A DNA stretch of 64,000 bases from Limnoperna fortunei (GCA_944474755.1 OX104115.1:36219080-36283079); one strand, 5' to 3'. Counted from the stretch's first letter, positions 23,723 to 37,262 are shown. Notes: a model not told the origin generated them from the sequence alone. A program made the numbers and translations.

Positions 23723-25371
23723 ATATTTAATTTTATGACGAAAGTTCGAAATATCGAACAAAATGTCATCAAATGGCCATTCTCGTCAGTGAATGACCGG
23801 TGTTCTTGTAAAACGCACGGAAGTCTGTTAACAAATAATAGTATTTTTCTACAAAGGGGTGTTACCCCTATATAAAAACACAATCAATATAATTAAATAT
23901 GGAAGTCTATTTTTAAGTAAATACGAGGCCGTTCAACCTAGTTACCGAATCTACTCCTTTGGTGTGTATTTGGAAAACTGTTACAAAAAGAAATAAAATT
24001 ATCGAAAGTATATCTAAGGTCTGAAGAATAAATGGATAAAGTTTCTACTGGAATTTCAATGATACTGGAAAATTTTGAGTTGCAGGTAGTGCCAAAATTA
24101 AAAGTTGAAAAATGAGTTGGCAGCAGACAGTTTTTTTACATATTATTATACTATTATACCTTCACACTAAAGAGTACTTGTTTTACCCAAAAAAAATTTT
24201 CGGTACTTGTAAAAAACAATACAATATTTCACAGCATTTTTCCATAGCATAAAGACTTGATCCCCATATTGTTTTACTGATTTATAAACACAAATATCAG
24301 TTCTTCATATTTTTTAAATAGTTTTGTTGAAAATGCCTGCATCATTTTAAAAATGCATCTTGTAATTTGTGCTTTTCATAGGTCAATATTGGACTTTTTG
24401 GTTTGTTTCCATGACAACCAGACATATAAATAGTTTCCCTTTTTGTAACCCTTTCATGAGTCTTGGGCCAAATCTGTATCTATGCGTGGCAAAATGTTTC
24501 AAGTGCTTATAAAGAATGGCTATTAAGTTTCTGGAAACATCTACAAATCCTCTAAGTTTCGTCTAAGTACTACCATCTATGTACAAACTTTGTTTTTTGA
24601 ACACAACGCATTTAGTTTGACGAAAACCCACAATCCTTGTCCATTATAGATTGAGTCATTTTTTAAAAATTATTAATCCAATTTAACATGGTTTAAGCAA
24701 CATTCAAGGAACGAGAGTTACAAATCCTAAAGAAATATGAGTTGCGTCTCTTTCATCACATTGGCCTTGGTACATGTACATTATTATAATTATAATTCTA
24801 TTAATTTATTAATTAGAATATTAATAAAGAATTTCTACCATTTTATGTATTCAGGTAGTTGTCCAAGGAGATAACCCAGTTGACAATGGCCTCTTAATTA
24901 TTTTCGTATTAGGGAAACTATTAACATTTTTTGCTCTGACTCGGGCACCACGTTTCGTTGAGTAATGAGAGACCCCTCAAAACGAGCGAAATCATTTCAC
25001 TAATATCACATTAAATTTTAGGGGTGTCATGTCAGATAAAATTTTTCTCAAATTTAGAAACCCCGAAGGGTATTCAAGGAAACTCACAAACACCCATAAA
25101 GTAGTCCAGAAATGGGCTTTGCACAATCATCTGAAAAATATCCAATACATTTAACAAACTATATAAATAAATTTATTTATCAATTCTGTATTAAACTGCT
25201 TTTTAAATGCAGCTCTAATATCTAAATTCCTTTGAATAATAAATCCACTGTCTATGCTACAGCTCAGCGCAGCCAAAAATCAAAATAAGAACTAATTTCC
25301 TCTCCCTCAGTCAAAGGTCATTTACAGAGCCGTTGTCAGTTGTGCCAGATATCAGATTAATTTTGCTGTCG

Positions 25372-26525
25372 AATGTATATTTATTTTTTTAATTGGTATA
25401 AAAACAACTCTCGGGTCACAATAAATCGCAACAGTATTAAAATTACATACTTCCTCGGCACAGTAGTCAAGAGGAATCCAATATCAACCTGGTAACTACC
25501 AGCTCAAGTCTGTTTTTCATGACTGTTTCGATAAAACCATCAATTTCAATTGTTGTGGTCATTGAATTTGATCATCTGTAATTATGAAATATATTGTTAA
25601 AAATATAAGAATAAAATTGTCGATTTATTTATACTCTTCTCAATATTTGAGATGTGCTGAAACTGGAATTTCGGGAATATCAGCAAATCAATATCAAAAT
25701 GCAGTATTAAAAATTATTAAGGGTAACCAGCATTACAAAAATTACATTTAAGCATCCTCCTTTTTTCAGATCAAGGCAGATGGTGATTTCAGTTATTTAA
25801 TGAAACAATTACTGACTTTATATACGGTCCCTCTCAGAATTTCTTAGACCCTCAAAAATGTATATTTAACTCGGCTAGCGGCTCGGTGATAGCGACTAAT
25901 ATCAAAGTCCTTAATTTATATTATTACATGAATAGAATATTGCGTTTTTTATTGGTCTAAAAACAAGTTTTGTGTCACGATAAATCGCAGCAGTACTACA
26001 TAAAATGTTTGTACCCTGCACGATTCCGCTGCCTAGTAGTCAAGCGGAGTACGATATCGACCTGGCTTTTACGTTTTAGCCAATCAGAATAGCCGTCTTA
26101 ACAAATTCATTCGTCAAGTCAATTCGACTGTAATAATTGTACATCGTGCGTGACAACAACAAATGGTAGAAACGTCGTCTTTGCGATGTGTTGATTCATT
26201 TTTACTCTTCTCAATATTTGAAACTGGAATTTCAGGATTACCAGCAAATTGATATCAAAATGCAGTATTAAATAAAAAATATTCAGGGTTACAACAATTA
26301 CAAAATGTAAGCAGGGGCTCCAGTAGAAAAGGCATCCTCTGTTTTTCTGATCAAGGGAGATGGTGATTTTATTCATGTAATAAAACAATTAATCACTTTG
26401 ATATACGGTCGCTATAAGGTTTGATCAGCCCTCAAAAATGTATATTCACTCGGTGAATATTACATTTTATCTGGCTGATAAATCCTGATAGCGACCTACA
26501 TCAAAGTCATTAATTGTATATTAGC
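25372..26525 (+). repeat. two diverged direct copies of a ~590-bp sequence
   Basis: Blocks recur in order in 25372-25925 and 25930-26525: ATTGGTNTAAAAACAA, CACNATAAATCGCA, TACTCTTCTCAATATTTGA, GAAACTGGAATTTC, CAAAATGCAGTATTAAA, AGATGGTGATTT, CCCTCAAAAATGTATATT. Adjacent same-orientation copies indicate an old segmental duplication or two insertions of one element. Confidence 0.75.
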
Positions 26526-28124
26526 GACGCGTTGATTAAACCGTATAAGCGAATATTTAATAGTGAATCCAAGAGTTATATTCAGAATTTTAAAACACAA
26601 TAAGGTGACATGTTTTTATACGTTACATCAATTATTACAAATACCTTTGCAGTAAGGATTATATAAAACTATAATTGTACGACAGATGGAGAGAGGGACA
26701 ACTTACCGGTAAACTGTAAGCTATTAACCCCAAAAGCATTAACAAATCCTTATGTTGTGTGGAAATAATATTTATACTAAAAACTGCTAACATTTGCAAT
26801 AATGGATGGTGTAATTTAAAGTGTAAATGCACTGCCATTACTTGTCCCTTCCTAAAGTCTGGCAATCGGTTTATTTGCACCAGCAATAATTCGCCACAAA
26901 ATGCTGTCTTAAGTCATTGTAGATAATGTATCAGTATAGTTGTGTGTTCTTGTATAATAAAAATATGAAACAGTTTTGAGTTTAAATCAAACACATTATC
27001 TTTCTTTAAAAGGTAAATGTATCTATTATTAATAGTTAATTGTTGAATAATATAAAGATGTTTCAATGTATCACTTATCAAGAAATTCTAGTAATTAATA
27101 TAAGTAAAAACTTTCCGAGTGAGCAATAGTAGTGTCCGAGATGCAAGAAATTGTGTACAGGGTGTTGTCTTTCATGTCTACATCTATCTCTCAAATACGA
27201 TCGTATAAACATATACAACGCAATACAAAAACCAAAAACACACACAAAACACCGAAAGTGAGTTGACATATTCCCTGAGTCAAAGCTCTCGACGGGTTTC
27301 TAATTAAAGGCAGACACTGCTCACTCGTCCGGAGCACCTAAGTGTACTTATGGTTTCTATTGGGTTCAGGTTATTCAATTTATGTTTTTGTTTTGCATTG
27401 TATATGTTTGTCCATATCCGGATTTGTTGTCCCCTTTACTTGCGGCTCTTGTTTTACGGTCGGTTTCCTTCGATAGTTTCTTAATACCTAAATGCAATTC
27501 ACAAGGACCCAATTTAATATCAGCACTGTCGTGATCTTTTCTCTCATAGGTAAGAAGTAATAAACAAGCCATTGTAGGTCTTTGTACAGAATTGCATTTG
27601 GACAGGGAATATGTCATGATGTCTTCACAACAAAGGACAAGGTACATTTAGGATCATTTTGGCCCCTTTAGGAAACAACTAATTAATGTCAGCAGTGACA
27701 GGCTTAAAACATAAGTTTTAAAATATAAAGTTATTGTTTTGTTAAACACGTGTCTGTTTTCTTAGCAACCATAGAAAATATGTCTCCTATCAAAGCAATT
27801 TTTTTAAGTTTGCCCAAAACGACATTTTTATGTATTTGTATTATGATTTTCTAAGTGCAATTTTATTTGACGTTATCATTTAAAAGTTTAATACTGTCAG
27901 TTAATATGTTTGAAACACTTTTTCCATAGCAACCAATTTGAATCAATAAACAATTAATATAACAAATATATTTAATGTTGTATTAAGTTATTCTTTGAAC
28001 TTTGATTTCATTTTATAAAGAAGAAATCCATTAAAGATCTTTTCATAAGACTTCAGCATATCAGTATCCTGTATATATTAGCCTTCAGGGAGCATGAGTT
28101 ATGTTATGCATAGATTAATAGGTT
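26526..28124. other. non-coding stretch
   Basis: No recognised gene. The small minus-strand frames at 26659-27647 have no identifiable domain. A CCATAGCAACC motif lies at about 27926. Confidence 0.4.
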
Positions 28125-28915
28125 CTTTAATTCTCGTTTGGGAAAGACCAGCTGATCTTTAACGAGTGATAGAAATTTTATGTCTTTTCGCGAGTGGAGC
28201 GCAGCTTTCCCGAAAGCGCATGAAAGTACCTATTTCTTCCGTAAACCAACAACATTCACATCGCTATTTCTTCCGTAAATGGCCGATTTCTGGTACAGAT
28301 GACCTAGTACAGATGAGCTCACGCGCACACATCTATACTTTGCTGTGTCGTCCAATCAAAACGCCAGAAACAAGAACGTTGTTATGGAAGCACAACAACA
28401 TTCTTCTATGACGTTCTTGTTTCCGGCGTTCTGATTGGATGTCAGAGAAAATGGAGTATAAAACAATTGAGAGTCTATAGGATATAGCAATGTGAAATTT
28501 ATTGGTTTACGGAAGATATAAGTACTTTCATGCGCTTTTGGGAAAGCCCGTGTGAACTTTCACTCGTGATAGAAATTTTTATGCCTTTTGGCTCGTTCCG
28601 CTGCGCTCCACTTGCGAAAACACATAAAATTTCTATCAGTCGTGAAAGATCAACCGGTCTTTCCCCAAAACGTATGAAAGAACCTATTAATCCTATAGAC
28701 TCTCCATTGTTGTAGACTCCATTGTCTCAGACATCCAATCAGAACGCCGGAAACAAGAACGTCACACAAGAACGTTGTTATGCTTCCATACCAACGTTCC
28801 TGTTTCTGGCGTTTTGATTGGATGACGCAGCAAGTACAGATGTGTGCTCGTGAGCTTATCTGTACTGGGTCATCTTTACCAAAAATCAGCCATTTACGGA
28901 AGAAAATTTAAAAAA
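28125..28915. repeat. foldback element, ~640-bp palindrome plus partial third copy
   Basis: Arms 28266-28482 and 28690-28907 are close reverse complements containing GACGTTCTTGTTTCCGGCG and ATCCAATCAAAACGCCAG. The ~207-bp centre is itself palindromic (TGATAGAAATTTT / AAAATTTCTATCA). 28141-28255 repeats the central portion again. No ORF is meaningful. A transcript would fold into a long hairpin. Confidence 0.85.
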
Positions 28916-30264
28916 CTCTGCTTATTTATTGAGGATCTTTAAATGTACTTCAACAATCACTGGGGATTCTGTTTCCCGCCAATCATTCAATCACATAAAA
29001 TATGCATAAAAATCGTTGTATTTATTCATAAAACATAAGAATTTGGAACTTTGGAAGTTAAAGTATATTTTAATTGATTACGTTTTCAATGCTCTTTAAA
29101 GGTCAATATATGAGCCAATGCAAATGTATATCAGACTAAAAATTGCACCAGAGTGAAAATAACATAGACTAAATTAATATATAAATGCTAAAAAAATCAA
29201 CATAGGACAGTGAAAGAAACCTGTTTTATAATCACTTCTCATATACCTGAAATAGCTAAAGAATGCTTATAATCATAAGCATTTAGAAATGTTCAGAAGC
29301 TATAAAATTGATTGAAACAATGACACACAGCATGAACGCCTTATCATTTCGACTTCATCCTTAGTGATAAAAGTCACAATTAAGAAAAACAAATAATGGA
29401 GCAACATAATTAAAATTACATCTCTTATTTCGTCGCATCCTTTTGTTTTGACCCTCTTGCTGCCGAATATATTTTATTGATTTATCGCGCAAAAAGAAGT
29501 ATACAAATGAGTATAAGCTTGACCAAAATCCGCTGACTTTTACTATAGTTACACGCGATAATGAAATTTTTATATTTACGTACAACTTCCTTCAAATATG
29601 TTCTTAAAAATATATGTTAATTAGCTACTTCCAGCTTCAAACAATAAAATATGTAGTATAGAACACAATATTTGGGGGTGAAAGTAGTTTACGCATATTA
29701 TTTGATAAGTGGTATATGTATTTCATATTCCATTGTGTTCAAGAGCTCTATTTAAGTAGGACCCTATGTATACAATTTGATTATCGTCAGATAACATTCC
29801 GAACACTGATGAATACAGAAAACGGTAATTGATGTGACGTTACAAATTTATACATAAACATAGTTCTATTTGAAATAAGAAAAGAAAATTCTACCCTTAA
29901 AATAATGAATCGATGGTTGATGTAATAAATACAAGTAAAGTGCCTCCATGTGTCACTCGGACAATTTTAATGCATTATTTCGCTCGGTGTTTAATCTCTT
30001 GTGCTATTTATTTATTTATTTTGTGCAAATCAGGGATGACGAGTGCATTTTAACTGTAACAACTTCCGCAGATGTTTGACGATTCTCTGCTATTGATTCA
30101 TCATCGTTATCTTGTTCACAGAAATATTCGTCAAGTCTTGATCTGCGACAAAAATCGGAAATGTCATTAATAATTTCTGGTTGGTTCAAAATTCGTTGTG
30201 TAGTTTAAAATTTTAGTCCTAAGCAAAGTATATTAATCTGTGTATTGTAAAAACTTTTTGAAGA
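28916..30264. other. non-coding stretch
   Basis: AT-rich; no gene or repeat recognised. May include the unresolved 5' boundary of the Penelope-like element. Confidence 0.4.
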
Positions 30265-31490
30265 AAGATTTAATACATTAGGTTTCTCGGAACTTGCAAG
30301 ATAACGATTATGAATCAATAGTAAAAAAAATAAAAAGCAACTTCCGATCTAAGAAAGGAAGAAATAAAGCTCTAGACGACTTCTGTGGCCATATATCTAA
30401 ATTTCCAAATACGATTTATAATACAAGAGCTGTAAAATCTAATTTATCTATCCTACTCAAACCACTAATAACCCATGTACCTAGCTTTATTGGAGACGAT
30501 TTAGACAGGCTAAACCATTTACCAGAACGAGTAGAACCGAATTGTAAACTTGTTTCCTTTGATGTTGTTAACCTCTTCACCAACATACCTCACAATTACG
30601 GAATTAATGCAGTACAATATTGGTTAAATGCACAACCCGGAAGATCTACCACAGACATTTGAAAAGGAATTTATTTTAAAGGGACTTCGTTTTATTTTAG
30701 AAAACAATTATTTCAACTTTAACGAAAAAACATACCGACAAAAATCAGGTACTGCTATTGGAACCAAAGTCACCCCTACTTACGCTAATATCGTCATGGG
30801 ATTTCATGAAATAAAATTATATGAGCAATCTTGTCGCCTTTTTATAGACATCTTTGAAAGATATTTAATACAGAATTGGAAAAGATACTTGAATGATTGC
30901 TTTATCATTTGGAAAAAAGGCGAACACAAATTGCAACAATTTAAAGTTTTATTGAATAACATTGAAGAACACATTCAATTTACCATGGAAACCAGTAATA
31001 CAGAATTACCCTTTTGGACATATTAACATCAAAGAATAAAACGACAACTGAAACTGATATTTTTTTTAAACCTACTGACTCAAGCAATACCTACTTTATT
31101 CATCCTGTCATCTTAAGCATACGAAAAACAACAGTCCGTACAATTTAGCGAGAAGAATTTGCACAATTGCCTCAAACAACAACACCAGAGACGAAAGATT
31201 AAAAGAATTAAATATTATTCCCTTAAAACGAAAATTTCCAACCACACTGATAGACACGGGAATCGAAAAAGCAAAACAAATTAGTACTCAAGAACTAAAA
31301 CTTGTAAGAAGTAAAACTGAATAAAAGGTCATCCCATTCGTGTCAACATATCACCCAAAGAATGCTGAAATGTTTACACAGATTTACCAAAATTTGCCAA
31401 TTTTAAACACAGACGAGAAAATGAAGAAAATCATAGAGAATAATCTTATCATCAGGAGTAAAAGACAGTCGAAATCAAAATTATCAAGGT
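30265..31490 (+). pseudogene. Penelope-like element reverse transcriptase, decayed
   Basis: Homology runs from about 30280 in several frames: NRAVKSN-type leader, LVSFDVVNLFTNIPH (RT motif A), SGTAIGTKVTPTYANIVMG (the QxxGTAxGTKxxPxYAN block diagnostic of Penelope RTs), then RYLNDCFIIWKKG where the catalytic (Y/F)xDD is expected. The thumb-region hallmark NLARRICTI is visible near 31143-31170. Breaks: a frameshift near 30630-30645, a stop/frameshift at about 31015-31026, and a stop at 31321-31323. The first Asp of the catalytic pair reads as Asn. No GIY-YIG endonuclease is recognisable downstream, where the reading frame is lost. Clearly inactive. Confidence 0.85.
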
Positions 31491-32816
31491 GACAAATTCA
31501 TTACGTCTTCAAAACCTACATTTTAGAAACTCGAATATTCTTCTAGATATAGTAACATTTTTGATATTTTCGTGGTCAAAACGAGAAGATAGGGTACAAA
31601 TAGTTAAAACTCTGCTCCTACCCTTTGGAATAATTCTCTTGATTACTTCAGAACTGAAAACAGTTTCTTTCCATTTAAAAGCCAAATTCAGTCCTGGAAT
31701 GGTAAACAATTAACCAAATATGCTTTCTGATTTTTGACAAGCTCGTTCTTTTAATCACAAACTCATCTTATTTTGATCAACTGCTGTTGCTTTTATATAT
31801 TTTAATAAATGCTTTGTGCTTTGTGTTGCATTATATTACTCATGTAAACAAATACATAATTTGTTTTAATTGTGTACTATGATAACAACTATTTTGTATG
31901 GATTCCAGTGCTTATATGTTAATCAATTTTTCTTTCCCTATAATTCCCCCCTTTACTTCTTTATTCATTATTTGTTGTGCTTATAGATTGTAACTGCTAA
32001 TTTTATGTCATAGTGCTTATCAAAAACTACCTTGCGTGTTTTATTCTGCTTAGTGTATTGTAATTGCTGTTTGTACTGTCAGTGACTGTTGTAATGTCTT
32101 TTGGTGTATTTATACGGTCACAAGCTCTGTTAATTGTTTATACTGTCATGCCTGCGAATTCAAATAAAGTTTTCTTATCGTATCTAGAACATTTATTTTG
32201 ATGTAGCTAAATATATACATTTAAAGAATTTATTTTACTTTTTGTTGTACGTTAGTTCAATGAACATGGCCTCATATTTCTTTGATCCTTGATCTAATTC
32301 CATAAGTATCATACAGATAACTTTTTTGTAATTTTGTTTACCGCAAACTTTGTATATCTTTATTTAAATAGAAAAAATACATATTTTAGTGACTTTGTTG
32401 CATTGAATTATTTATAGTGTTTTATTCTTCGTTTCCATTGCTTTAAAACAATATCTGAAAGACTGTTTAATTCAGATACATTGGTCTTAAAATATATATA
32501 ATTTTATTATATTTGAACAAAATGTATTTAATTAAATCAGATTTCCCGGCTTTCTCTGTCGGTCTTCTTCTTACGGTTCATTTTCACCTTTTAGTTTTAT
32601 TAAAGGTTAAATTCAGAAAATAAACAACTTTGGACCACGATTCCTGTAAAAAAATAACAAATCATATCTTTTATATAGTAATAGTATTTTATAAGCAATT
32701 TAATCAAAATAATATAATTATATATTAAATATTTTTATGTTATTTTGAATTAAATTCTCTAAAATATTTTAATTCTAAATAATTGTATAAGCTAAACCAC
32801 TGTTTCCCACATTGTA
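31491..32816. other. non-coding, possible 3' part of the Penelope-like element
   Basis: Sequence near 32155-32190 (TGCGAATTCAAATAAAGTTTTC) contains an AATAAA signal that could end the element's transcript. The remainder is very AT-rich up to the LTR element. Confidence 0.35.
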
Positions 32817-32820
32817 TTTA
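32817..32820. other. target-site duplication TTTA (left) of LTR element
   Basis: TTTA directly before TAAAGCAGGG at 32821, matching TTTA at 52772-52775 after CCCTATCACA. Confidence 0.75.
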
Positions 32821-34139
32821 TAAAGCAGGGTGTGGTATAACACATGCTAAGGTTCTTATATCTTTATTCAGTAAAACTAGTATAAATGATAACCCTACAA
32901 AATACAACAATAAATATAAATAATGTGTAAATATACGGAGAAGTATATCACAATACAACAAAGTAAATATTGCTTATATATTATGCAACACAATATGCAA
33001 TTGCAAATTAACCAAATAAAATAGACGATCTCTATATTTAGCAGCTATACCAAATATAAATAATTACAGCAACAAGCTATATAAATTATGCAGTATACAA
33101 AAGAAAACATCTCCGTATCGCATTAAGATGTTAACTAACGAATAAAATGAAATATAAGTATTGATATAAAAACATACCAATCTATGGGATTAGGTTGCCA
33201 TAACATCTACATCCTATATAAAGTTATCAACATCAGGTGTACAATGTGTTTCCTGAAAACAATTAATAACCTTAAATACATTTGCTAATGGAAAATATTG
33301 TTTTAATCGTAACGTATATGAAAAATATACGAAATTCTACAAAAATAAGTTATATCTGAATAAAACAATTACTATATCGATCTTTGACTGTAAAATACTA
33401 TACGGTCGAAAAATACAAGGACCGTTTAAACATAATAGACCCATAACTGCAAGGGTCAAGGTCACACTCAAAATCACTCGAAAGCCTCTCATTCTACAAA
33501 CAAACTGCGGATCCATAAAAATCTTATGTTCACCGATTCATAAACTAACTCACGCCTAACATATCAATTGGACCAAGGGCATATTTACCGCAATCGGACA
33601 GAAATCAAATAACATGCACTGCATACGCCATTCACACACCACAAATAATATAAAATTATGCTCACCTGATACAATTAATCGTCGATCACAAGCTAGTAAA
33701 GCGATCCTAGGCTCACGAGTAAAATAACTATTTACTATAATGTAAAGAAAATGTCTGTAAACGATTTTCAATAAATAAAGTCTTATAGATCACTTAAAAT
33801 ATCACAAATTATATCCTCTGAATTTTCAGTTATTACCGCCATTAAAATTTCAAATCTTACTACTGGGGATTGTGTAAAAACCTGACCAATTGCAATTAAC
33901 AATAGAGAATTTACCCAGGTGTGACAATTAACCTTTTATGAATTGTACAGGTAGAAACAGTTACAACCAAGTCCAATGAAGCCCAACCAACAAATACTCA
34001 TCACATCCAAGAATCAGGCAAATAAACAGATGAACATATTACAAATAACTAAATAAATGCATGTAACGTATAACCCATATTATGCATAATAATAAATAAC
34101 TATACTTTTATAAAAACAATAAAAATACACCCTATCACA
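32821..34139 (-). repeat. 3' LTR of Gypsy element (1,319 bp)
   Basis: On the minus strand it begins TGTGATAGGG and ends CCTGCTTTA. It is uninterrupted, unlike its partner at 49758-52771, to which it is about 99.5% identical by eye. Contains an extended nuclear-receptor half-site GTCAAGGTCA near 33455. Confidence 0.92.
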
Positions 34140-34152
34140 TTCTCCCCCTGCC
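34140..34152 (-). promoter_or_regulatory. polypurine tract of Gypsy element
   Basis: Minus strand reads GGCAGGGGGAGAA immediately before the TGTGATAGGG start of the 3' LTR, the position where plus-strand priming occurs. Confidence 0.75.
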
Positions 34153-34280
34153 GCGAGAATGTCGCCCCTGACATAACAAAACAACAATAATCTTCCCCCG
34201 GTGACTATAGAAGACGTCCTCGTCTATCAGTCAGGTAAGTATATTAATTCTGAAAATAGAAGCAGGTAAGTAATATAAAA

Positions 34281-37262
34281 CTAATTATCACTCTTGGTTA
34301 TCAGCTTCAACATCGCTCTGGTTACTTCATCTCCAAAGGTATGAAACATGCCAGATGACGCAGCTGTTTTCAGATACTCAGCACGAACCATCCAATCTGG
34401 TTGGGCGGTTTTCAAAATTGGCGGTTGGACATAATCTTTGTATTTCGTTGTTGCTGTAGATGTTCGTGTTCTGGTAGATCGTCTAGGTTGTGCAACTAGC
34501 TCTTCATTATCATCATTATATTCATCTGTTGTTCTAGCATCATCGTCTGGAATTATACCAGCAGCTCGATCTTCTTGCGTTGTATCGAGCCCTGAACCTC
34601 CTGATTCCTCAGGCGAAGAAGCGTCCTCCTCCGGTCCAGAGTCCTCGTGTTCCTTGGTGCGGTCCCGATCGTCATCGGCGTTACCAGAAACAGTAGCTAC
34701 CTCTACAACCAATTGCTGATCGACATCTTCTGGGATGTTGTCATCAGGTTGTCCAAAATGAGGGGTATCCACTACATAATAAAGAACTGATTCCTCCTCA
34801 CTCTCTTCGTCAATGTCTGAAGCAACATCAATTGGAGTAGTCGGAATCTCTGGTAAAGCTGGTTTCTTTTCTCTTGGTCGAGGAACAGGCTTCTGACGAG
34901 TTGTGATCTCCTCAGTTTCCTCGTTGAAAATTCCAATAGGGAGCAGTTTGTTTCTGTGTAGAGTCTTCCTCTTCCCTTGTCCATTTTCTTTCTTTACAAT
35001 GTAAACAGGTACATCAATGTTGGGTTGGTCGAGGATGATATAAGGGTCTTCCTCCCATATATCTTCCAACTTGTGTCTTCCTTCGTGTGCAAGGATCTTT
35101 ACAAGCACTCTGTCTCACTTGTGCAGAATGGCTCCTTTTACTTTGGTGTCATAAGCGATTTTCTGTTTACTTTGTGCCTTGTCTGCAGCTGACGATGCTA
35201 ATTCGTATGATTTCTTTTATTTCTTTCTCAGATCTTCAATATATTTTGTCATTGGTTTTTGATCGCTGTCGCTGTTAAGTCCAGAGCTTAAATCCACAGG
35301 TAATCTAGGTTCCCGTCCGAACATTAAAAGGAACGGTGAAAATCCTGTGCTGTCGTGTCTTGTTGAGTTGTAAGCGTGAACTATGGGAGCGATGTAAGAT
35401 TTCCAATCTCTCTTCTGGTCTTTTTCCAGAGTGCCAAGCATGTTGATAAGGGTGCGGTTGAAGAGTTCGCACTGTCCGTTGCCTTGGGGATGGTATGGTG
35501 TGGTACGTGACTTCTTAATGCCGGCTATCTCACACAACTCCTTGACCAATCGGCTTTCAAAGTTGGCACCTTGATCTGTATGGATTCTAGCTGGTAATCC
35601 TTAGTGAACCACGAAGTTCCGAAAGAATGCTTCAGCCGTTGTTCTGGCAGTCTCATTCTTTGTAGGGATGGCATGAGCGTATCGTGTAAAATGATCAGTG
35701 ATCACCAATACGTGTTGATATCCTCCCTTGGAAAATTAAAGCTTTAGAAAATCCATGCAGACTATTTCCATGGGCTGTGTTGAAACAATGCTGTGCATCG
35801 GAGCTCTGTCACTTTGTGGTGTTTTCCGCCAAATACATCTCCTGCACTTCTGAATCCAATCTTCGATATCACGTGTCATTCCGTGCCAGACGAAGCGGTC
35901 CCTTATCATTGATGTGGTCCTATCTCTTCCCTGGTGTCCCATGTTGTTATGGAGAGCAGACAAAACTGTAGAGATCTGAGATTCGGGTAGTACAAGTTGA
36001 TTCTTTGTATCATCTTTGTTTTCTGTTCTTCTGTACAACACACCATCTCTGATCAAAAGTCTATAAAAGTTGTTGAACAGGGCATTACTAAATGGTGACG
36101 TTGGAATATCCTGTTTCTTCGGCTTAGTTTTCTTGCTAACCATTTCCAACCAATACTTAATGGTAGGATCGTTGAGTTGTTCCTCTCTGATATCTAGTTG
36201 GTGTTCTTGGAACATGTCTGGAATATCAACTAAATGATGACCGATGGACTCGATGTATGGAGTAGGCTGAGAAGATTTGCAGATGGCTTTCACTGACTCT
36301 TCTGTGATGTTATCTGGATGGGTCTTAATGCCAGGTAATCGTGACAATCCATCAGCATCAGCATTGTTCTTTCCTGGTCGATAGACGATGTTGAAGTCGA
36401 ACGATGCTAATGCTGCTAACCATCGGTGTCCTGTTGCATCTAATTTGGCCGTTGTTATGGCGTAGGTCAAAGGATTGTTGTCAGTGACGACTGTGAACTT
36501 CTGTCCATACAAGTAATCTTTAAATTTCTCAGTTACAGCCCACTTTAACGCTAAAAATTCTTGTTTGTGCACAGGATAGTTCTTCTCTGACTTTGTCAGG
36601 CCTCTGCTGGCGTAGGCAACAACTCGTGGTTTCCCTTCCTGTGTCTGGTACAGAACTGCACCGAGTCCGTTCTGGCAGGCATCTGTATGAAGTTCGAACG
36701 GGTGCTGGTAGTCAGGAAAACTCAAAATAGGTGGAGTGGCTAGGTGATTCTTGAGTTGTTGAAATGCTTTTTCCTGTTCCTCATCCCAGTGCCATGATTT
36801 TTGTTCCGGATTTTTCTTTACTTTCCTCCCTCTGGTTTTCTTCGACGTAGATGGCATGAGATCGGTTAGAGGTCTAGCTATTTTGGAGAAGTCCTGTATA
36901 AATTTCCGGTAATAACCTACAAAACCAAGGAACTGGCGAACTTCTTCAGGAGTTGTTGGTCTTGGCCAGTTGACAACCTTGTCAATCTTCTCTGGGTCTG
37001 GCTCCACTCCATTCTCCGACACAATATGGCCAATGTACTTCACACTGCGTTGGAAAAAGGAGCATTTCTTAGGTGACAGTTTGATTCCAACCTCTCGGAG
37101 TCGCTCAAAGACCCTCTCGAGTCTGTCTAGATGTTCCTCCGGAGTTCGTGAAAAGATGATCAGGTCGTCTAGGTATATAAAGCAAATCTTAGTATGGAGA
37201 TCCCCCAACATCTCTTCCATTAATCGCTGGTAAATGTTTGTTGTATTCGCTGTCTGGTACAA
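34281..37262 (-). pseudogene. Gypsy pol remnant: RT C-terminus, RNase H, integrase
   Basis: From 37262: RT resumes at YQRLMEEM and keeps the YLDD active site (residues 30-33 of this frame) and the YIGHIVSENG / FLGFVGYYRKF connection. RNase H follows with acidic residues in LHTDACQNGLG, HKQEF, TDNN and ADADG. Integrase has the HHCC zinc motif (HNNMGHQG to CRRC), and the three acidic core positions are visible (CMDFLK, HTDQGANF, GQCELFNR). The C-terminal domain after DRVLVKILAHEG carries an Asp/Glu-rich tail to 34281. In-frame stops: TAA 35736-35738, TAA 35601-35603, TAA 35217-35219, TGA 35115-35117. The first two-thirds of the RT is deleted; the protease end abuts RT near 37215-37245 in a different frame. 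Not functional. Confidence 0.93.

Larger units (their letters stand above)
22853..25371. other. non-coding stretch with short repeats
   Basis: Contains an exact 20-bp direct repeat at 23491-23530 and the inverted repeat at 23625-23722. A 144-codon minus-strand frame at 23327-23761 overlaps both and has no recognisable domain. The rest is AT-rich and featureless. Confidence 0.4.

Noticed and set aside
23327..23761. 144-codon minus-strand open frame
   Set aside because: Overlaps a tandem direct repeat and an inverted repeat; no domain and low-complexity-type composition. Kept only as non-coding region.
34438..34719. Plus-strand Ser-rich frame opposite the integrase tail
   Set aside because: Antisense shadow of the Asp/Glu-rich C-terminal tail of the Gypsy integrase ORF.
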